From assembly GCA_028641055.1 (NCBI GenBank), contig CM054062.1:22204536-22268535 (forward strand): 64,000 bases of DNA, in the 5' to 3' direction. Source of the stretch: Alopecurus myosuroides. Lineage: Eukaryota; Streptophyta; Magnoliopsida; Poales; Poaceae. Position 1 is the first letter of the stretch; every line of letters starts with the position of its first letter. Below the pieces are notes generated by a model. The model made no database searches and was not told where the DNA came from. It saw only the letters and a program-made list of their open reading frames with translations. A program made the position numbers and the translations under genes. Below are positions 58,058 to 64,000 of this stretch, piece by piece.

Positions 58058-61000
58058 GTTGGCGCCCACCGTGGGGCAACCAGCGGCGCTGGCTGGAGTT
58101 TCCGTTCGGACGGGATCTACTTCGGCGGAGGGCGTGGTCTGTGGCCTTGTCCATAGATTCGGCTCCTTCGACTTCGTCATCGACAACGCAGGCGACTTCG
58201 GCGGCAAGGCCATGCCGGAAGGCGGCACGGTGATCTCCTTCGGCTTGCACCTCATCTACGTCGCCACCGCCGTCGTCCACGAGTTCCCGGAGGAGGTGCT
58301 GGTCGCAGAGGATCCTCCTGCGGTGATTGCTGCCCGCGGAAGGCCTGCGCGCCGTTCTGCGGATTGCGCGGAGGTGATGGTGGCTGGCCTGGCTGCGGAC
58401 GCCGGCAAGGGCGCGGCTGGTGCTGCGGGCATCATCGAGGATCTTGCTGGCTCGAGCGCTGGCGGCAAGACCCACAAGCCCTACGAGAAGGACTGCAACC
58501 TCCCCCTCTCCACCACTCCGACCATTCATGCGTCTGCTGCGCGAATCGGCATGCCGCCTCCCACCGACATCGAGCTTTTGACCATGAAGGCGCAGCTCGA
58601 CCGGCAGCGCCAGGAGTTGCTCGCCGAGCAGGCGGAGTTGGAGAAGGTTAGCCTCGAGCTCAGTCTAGACCAGAACGAGTACAACAAGGCTCACGGTTTC
58701 ACGCCAGTTGCTAGGAGGGCTAGCAGAGTAGGTTCTACGCGGCGCAACTTAGGCGCCGAGATGGCAACTGTTGTAGAGGCTCCTAGCCAATCTGCCACCG
58801 CAAACACTTCCACTAGGCCTAGGTACAGTACCCCCGCCAAAACACTTAGAGCTGCTGAGGCCGTAGCCGCCGAGTTGCCGCATCTCGACGGCGACGCGCG
58901 CGCTAGGCAGCAGGAGAGGCTCAACGAGTTGGTGTTAGAGGCTGCTAGGCAGAACGAGGAGTTCCGGAAAGCCAACCCGGGTGCTGGTGGCTCGCAGGTG
59001 GTGCATTCGCATGCGGCAGATCTAACGATCAGGCCTCATCTCCGCATCCCAGCCGCGAGAGGGACCGTAGTGGATATTCGGGAAGAAACAGGCAAATGCA
59101 GGTGTACGACCCGACTGTCGCCGCGAAACAGCTCGCTGTGCCGCGACAGTCCGGCCAGAAACACAACTCCGCTGGAGCAGGCTTGCAAGCCCATAAAGCT
59201 CATAGCCAAACGCGAGGTGGAGATCGCCTGAGTCCTTCTCGGCAACAGGTTGCTCAGCCTGCTCGGCGAAGGCCTCAACAGCCAGCTGCTGCTCAGCCGC
59301 GTGCGGCTGGCCGAGTAGCCAACCTGGTGGAGCAGCCTGTGGCCATGGAGGTGGACAGATACGATGAAGGCTACTCGGCAATGGGGCTGGCTGGGTATGA
59401 CATCATGGATCGCGTGGGTGAGCGCGTGCTGGAGCCCACTGACGTTCGGTAGAAGTTGGATCGGATCAGTTTATCCGCGCGGCTCGAGAACACGGGGCCT
59501 CCCGGCCCTGAGTGCTTTGGCCCGCGCATCATGAACGAGCCATCCGTGAAGAACTTCCAGCTCGCAAGGGGCACCAAGAGCTACAATGGCAGCACCAAGC
59601 CGGAAGACTGGCTCAATGACTATGTCACTGCGGTTCATATGGCGAACGGCAACCGGAGATGGGCTGTGCGGTATGTTCCGCAGATGCTCGAGGGTCCGGC
59701 TCGCACTTGGCTCAACAACTTGCCCAAGAACATCATCAATTGCTGGCTGGATTTCTCGGAGGCCTTCATCAGCAACTTCACCAGCACCTACAAGAGGCCG
59801 AATAGGCCGCAGCAGCTGTCCGCCTGCAGGCAGCGGGAAGACGAGACGGATCGCGAGTATCTTACTCGGTGGAGCACGTTGCGGAACACCTGCGAGGGTG
59901 TGAATGAAGCCCAGGCCATCACTTGGTTTGCGCAGGGTTGCAAGCACGGCAACATGTTGTGGCAAAGGTTGCAGAGGGAGATGCCGAACACTCTGGCGGA
60001 GACCATCAAGATTGCGGATCAGTACGCGCTTGGTGATCCTACTCAGCCGCTGATGGACTCCTCCGAGCCGAGAAGAAACTTCAACAACAAGCGCAACGAG
60101 TTCCGCAACAAGCGCAGGGGTGACCGAATAGATACTCGGTATGACCCTGAGGAGGTGAACGCAGTTGGTGTTGGAGCTGGGAGTAGCCAAGGGCAAAAAC
60201 CTGCTGGAGCCCAGTACGGGCGGAACCAGAACCAGGGCCAAGGCAACAAGAAGCCATACCGTGCTCCTCAGCCGGGTAGCGGCAACTCGGAGCCGGCTAA
60301 GAAATTTGTCTTCGACGACAAGAGAGATGGCCCATGCAGCTTCCACACTCGGCACCCCTCGAGGCCTGCCAACCACACTACTCGGCAGTGCGAGTGGTGG
60401 GACCTGATCAGGAATGAAGGCTTGCCTCCTCCTCCTCCTATGCCAGCCGCGAATGCCAATGTGCAGCCTGCTCGCGCACCCGCAGTTCGGCCTCCAGCGT
60501 TCCCGAGAAGAGAGAATGTGAACCAAGTGGCTTTAGGAGCCAATCGCTACTTCAACAATGAGGGCTACCGCAACAACAACCGCAACCGCAACAACAACAG
60601 AGGCAACAATAACAACTACCAAGGCAACAACAATGGTAACAATGATGATGGAGGCCGCAACCAGTACCAAGAGCACCACGAGAGCTACATGATCTTCACT
60701 TCTGAGCCTGTCGACAAGCAGTCGCAGCACAGGCGTGCCATGGAGGTCAATGTTGTGATCCCTGCTGTTCCTCACTACATGCACTGGTGCAATGTAGAGA
60801 TCACCTGGTCCCGAGCTGATCATCCTAAGGTAATGCCCAACCCGGGTAGCTACGCCTTGGTGCTGGACCCTACTTTCTTGGGTCCCGAGAAGAACGTGAG
60901 GTTCAGCAAGGTGCTAATCGACAACGGCAGCAGCATCAACATCGTGTACAAGGATACACTTGAGAAGCTCGGGATCGCCGAGAACATGCTGCTACCCAGC

Positions 61001-61102
61001 AAGACCACTTTCCATGGCATTGTGCCGGGAATCTCTTGTTCTCCAATGGGCAGAGTGTGGATAGATGTTCTGTTCGGTACCAGGGAGAATTGCCGCACAT
61101 AG
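58029..61102 (+). pseudogene. gag: G3 gag and protease N-terminal part, three lesions
   Basis: ATG 58029 is in the LTR and the frame crosses the primer-binding site. An N-terminal domain (GLVHRFGSFDFVIDNAG) and a coiled-coil-like stretch (LDRQRQELLAEQAELEKV) follow. A 1-base loss near 59018 shifts the frame, and a TAG at 59450 interrupts it. The rest, 59456-61102, is one frame with the capsid (ARTWLNNLPKNIINCW), a CxxH...HxxxxC motif (CSFHTRHPSRPANHTTRQC), an Asn-rich tract (60545-60660) and the start of protease (LIDNGSSINIVY). A TAG at 61100 ends it. gag and protease share one frame. Confidence 0.9.
58058..58076 (+). other. G3 primer-binding site
   Basis: TTGGCGCCCACCGTGGGG after the LTR end, translated within gag as LAPTVG. 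Confidence 0.85.
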
Positions 61103-61498
61103 AGGCTGCAGTTCGAGGTGGTTGATCATCAAAGCCCCTATCATGCCCTACTCGGCAGGCCTGCACTGAGCAAGTTCATGGCCTCTACCCACACTTCATA
61201 CCTGAAGATGAAGATCCATGGTCCCAATGGCGTGATTACCATCTCTGGTGATTACAAGAAGTTCATAGAGTGTGCCTCTGCTGGTTCTCAGTTGGCGGAG
61301 TCGATGGTGATTGCTGCCGAGAAGAAGAAGATACATGAGGTGGTGGCTATGGTGGAGGCGGCTCAAGGTGTTGCGCCTGGGATGCCGAGCTCCCAGTACG
61401 GGACCGCATTCCAGGCATCCCAGGAAACGAAGAAGATCCAGGTTGACCCTGAGTTCCCCGACCGAGTTGCCATCATTGGCTCCGGGTTGGCCGAGAAA
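61103..61498 (+). pseudogene. G3 protease C-terminal part
   Basis: Continues the frame after the TAG at 61100: QSPYHALLGRPALSKFM, then KKKIHEVVAMVEAA and RVAIIGSGLAEK up to the shared TAG at 61499. Confidence 0.82.
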
Positions 61499-61516
61499 TA
61501 GGAAAGCGAGCTCATC
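61499..61516 (+). other. Shared in-frame TAG between protease and RT (G3 copy)
   Basis: TAGGAAAGCGAGCTCATC, as in G1 and G5. Here the surrounding frame is open on both sides for over 390 bases. Confidence 0.6.
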
Positions 61517-62729
61517 CACTTCCTCCGTGAGAATCGGGACGTGTTCGCCTGGTCCAATGAAGATCTGCCAGGTGTCCCGAGGGAGTTGGTTGAGCACTCG
61601 CTACATGTGCGTCCTGACGCCAAGCCAGTGAAGCAGGCTATGCGCCGCTTCGGAGATGAGAGAAGGAAAGCTATCGGTGATCAGATCACCAAGTTGCTGA
61701 TAAGCAATTTCATCATGGAGGTGCTGCACCCGGATTTGCTAGCCAACCCGGTCATGGTCGAGAAGAAGAAGGAGGATCCTAAGGCCGCTACCGCATGGCG
61801 CATGTGCGTCGACTACACCGACCTGAACAAGGCCTGCCCCAAGGATCCTTTTCCGCTACCTCGCATCGATCAGGTTATCGATTCCACTGCTGGTTGTGAG
61901 CTCTTGTCTTTCATAGATGCCTACTCGGGTTTTCATCAGATAGCTCTCAACCCTGCTGATCAAATAAAGACTGCTTTCATTACCCCGTACGGGGCTTATT
62001 GCTATCGTGTCATGTGTTTCGGGTTGCGGAATGCGGGTGGTACTTATCAGAGATGCATGCAGAAATGCTTGCATGATCAGCTCAGCAAGAATGTACAGGT
62101 GTACGTAGATGACATTGTCATCAAAACGAATAAAACACATACTCTGCTTGCCGATCTTGAGGAAACCTTTGCTAACCTGCGCAAGTATAAAATGAAGCTG
62201 AACCCGAGTAAATGCACCTTTGGCGTCCCAGCTGGCAAGCTACTCGGCTTCTTGGTATCTAGTCGGGGCATTGAAGCCAATCCTTCAAAGATAAAAGCTA
62301 TTGAGAGCATGTCTTTGCCAAGATCCCTGAAGGATGTGCAAAAGTTCACTGGTTGCTTGGCATCTCTAAGCCGTTTCTTGGGCAGGATGGGCGAGAAGGC
62401 CCTGCCTTTATACCAATTGATGAAGAAAAGTGACAAGTTCGTCTGGACGCCGCAAGCGGATGTGGCGTTCAATGAGCTGAAGGCAATGCTGGGTAGCGCT
62501 CCCATCTTGGCTAGTCCGCTACCCAAGGAGCCAATGCTGCTATACATTGCTGCTACCAACCGAGTAGTCAGCGTGGTAATTGTGGTGGAACGAGAAGAGG
62601 AAGGCAAAGGTGTGCAGCGCCCAGTATACTACCTCAGTGAAGTGTGATCCAGCTCCAAGCAGAACTACCCGCACTACCAAAAGATGACCTACGGCGTGTA
62701 CCTGGGCGCCAAGAAGCTGAAGCACTATT
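61502..62729 (+). pseudogene. pol: G3 reverse transcriptase and RNase H connection, cut by G4
   Basis: FAWSNEDLPGVP, MCVDYTDLNKACPKD, FIDAYSGFHQI, catalytic YVDDIVIK at about 62104, LLGFLVSSRGIEANP, KKSDKFVWTPQAD. Open until TGA 62645, where G1 keeps a sense codon, then in frame to KKLKHY, where G4 starts. Confidence 0.92.
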
Positions 62730-63203
62730 TGATGGAGGGATAATAACCCAGTAGGCCAACTCCAAGGTGTAACCCGGCCCAAGGGACACGGCGCGCAATC
62801 CGGCTAAGGATAATGAAATTTCTGGAAGGCCCAAAGTTTGTAGGCCTCGTAACCCGGATTGTGGGTTGTGTAAGGAAAGCTAGGGTTTGTAAGCGGTGTC
62901 CGGGTAGGATTCAGGCTGCGCCTTGGAGGGCAAGCCAGGGGGGTACGGGTGCTTTATAAACCGACCCCTAGGTCTAGTTTACAGAGATCCAAGCCCTAGT
63001 AATATCGCTCAATATCGAGTATCCAGTGTAATTCAAGAGTTGAGTTGTTATCTTACGATCGGAGACTCGGCGACTTGATTGCCGGCTACCAGATCGATTG
63101 TCCTCATGTTTTCCTCTGAGCTAAACCCTCTCCCAAACGCCTGTGTCGTCTTGCCCCAAGATAAGTTACCCCCGGTAACGTCTGCCGTGATTATCCCACG
63201 ACA
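62730..63203 (+). repeat. G4 5' LTR (474 bp)
   Basis: Starts TGATGGAGGGATAATAACCC, ends TTATCCCACGACA. Same family as the G2 3' LTR at 5091-5571. Confidence 0.92.
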
Positions 63204-63844
63204 GTTGGCGCCCACCGTGGGGCCTGCGTCCAAAGGTGTTTACATCACGGGAGAAGCTCGGAAGAATATGGAGAATCTCGTCGTCGGCGAGATCTACGTC
63301 AACCACGAAGGAGAGAAGATGGTGGACGATTCCGGCTGGGGGCCAGAGTCGGATCACCTCGAATCCGGATCCGTCGTGACAATCGGCCGGATCAGCGTCT
63401 TCATCGGTATGGTATGTACTTCCGGTTCGATCCCTGACAATTTTGGATCTGATTCTGTGTCAGGGGAAGCTACCTACATCCAATCAGATAGAGAAGAATC
63501 AGTTGGAACAACAGATCAGATAAAAGAACCCGTCACGAAGTGGGAACAGCCGGAGGAGCCGACATGGACCCCGCGTGACCGGGTCGGGGGAGAGGATGAT
63601 ACCGAGTCTATCCGGGATCTGCTGGAAAACCGGTATGAGGAGAATAACAGCGAAGAAGAACAGCACGAATTCACGCCAAGCATCATACGCCGAGTTGCGG
63701 TCTACACGGCTCCCGCGGCCAACCTCAACCAAGAGAACGTGACCACGGCCGCAGTCGGGGCGGCTCAGGCATTGGCCCAGCAGCAGGGCGCGGCTAACGG
63801 AAACCCGGTTCTGGCCCGGGTTGATGGGGAATCGGCATCGGTGA
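63106..63844 (+). CDS. gag: G4 gag N-terminal part, cut by K2
   Basis: Starts at ATG 63106 inside the LTR (MFSSELNPLPNACVVLP) and crosses the primer-binding site (PRQLAPTVG), then an acidic N-terminal region (GEARKNMENLVVGEIYVNHE, DDTESIRDLLENRYEEN) and an Ala/Gln/Asn-rich segment up to ESAS, where the K2 LTR interrupts it. No lesion in the visible part; the capsid domain is not included. Confidence 0.75.
63204..63222 (+). other. G4 primer-binding site
   Basis: TTGGCGCCCACCGTGGGG follows the LTR end. Confidence 0.85.
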
Positions 63845-64000
63845 TGTAACAGCCCAAGTATGAAAACCTACCATTTAGAATGTTTTGTTTCTTGTTTAAT
63901 TCAAGTATTGCATCATGTCATCATTTTTACTCCCTTGTTTGCATTGTTTACTATTTGTTTGCATCTGTTCTTAATTGTTTTCCCAATTAAACTCAAACAA
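63845..64000 (+). mobile_element. K2: start of a Tekay-like LTR inserted in G4 gag
   Basis: TGTAACAGCCCAAGTATGAA matches the K1 LTR start (TGTAACATCCCAAGTATGAA) with further similarity into the AT-rich part. The remainder lies outside the window. Confidence 0.82.

Larger units (their letters stand above)
57176..62729 (+). mobile_element. G3: Tat-like gypsy element, same family as G1, 3' part cut by G4
   Basis: LTR 57176-58057, primer-binding site, gag, protease and RT on the + strand; broken off at 62729 in the RT-RNase H connection by the G4 LTR. It is closely related to G1 across gag and pol but has its own, fewer mutations. Left flank ATATG would be the target duplication. Confidence 0.93.
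62730..63844 (+). mobile_element. G4: 5' end of a Tat-like gypsy element, same family as G2
   Basis: LTR 62730-63203, primer-binding site, gag start. Inserted in G3 and cut at 63844/63845 by K2. It supplies the 5' part that G2 has lost. Confidence 0.9.

Overview
This window looks like heterochromatic or intergenic DNA from a large-genome grass (Poaceae, probably Pooideae). I see no ordinary single-copy host gene. Nearly all of it is nested transposable elements: five Ty3/gypsy (Tat-like) retrotransposons (called G1-G5 here), one complete and one partial Tekay-like chromovirus (K1, K2), a large LTR-like block (L1), and a CACTA DNA transposon (C1) that carries a smaller Harbinger-like transposon (H1). 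The grass assignment rests on the element types: CACTA ends with GGTCCCGGTT-type subterminal repeats, Tat-like gypsy elements with antisense Transposase_28-type genes, and multi-kilobase Tekay LTRs.

Layout. G1 (+ strand) runs from before base 1 to its 3' LTR at 36931-37791. It is split by G2 (5091 to about 14198, - strand, 5' half deleted) and by K1 (21101-35521, - strand, complete, TSD GCAAT). G1 itself sits in the antisense gene of an older - strand element, G5 (37792-53103). G5 is also interrupted by C1 (40656-47553, TSD ATT), and its gag is cut at 53104 by L1 (53104 to about 56565). After about 600 unassigned bases comes G3 (57176-62729, + strand, same family as G1). G3 is cut by G4 (62730-63844, same family as G2), whose gag is cut by the LTR of K2 (63845 to the end).

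How the parts work. G1, G2 and G5 share one plan: gag-protease-RT-RNase H-integrase on one strand and, between pol and the 3' LTR, a multi-exon gene on the opposite strand that converges tail-to-tail with pol. In G2 this antisense gene is intact: six coding exons with GT-AG introns that join in frame to 906 codons, preceded by a TATA box and a 5'UTR intron. In G1, G3 and G5 an in-frame TAG lies at the same point between protease and RT, followed by the same 15 bases. K1 has a 271-codon sense ORF between its primer-binding site and gag, and its gag-pol frame is open apart from one TAA at the gag/protease junction.

C1 keeps exons of its Ulp1-like (C48) second gene and has lost any recognisable transposase. 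It also holds a small gene-like ORF of unknown function with its own TATA box, a Myb/SANT gene fragment between direct repeats, and H1. H1 carries a B3-domain gene fragment folded into an almost perfect 206-bp inverted repeat, with a second inverted repeat beside it. The strongest candidates for new biology are the intact antisense gene of G2, the shared PR/RT stop codon, the extra ORF of K1 and the B3 hairpin in H1.
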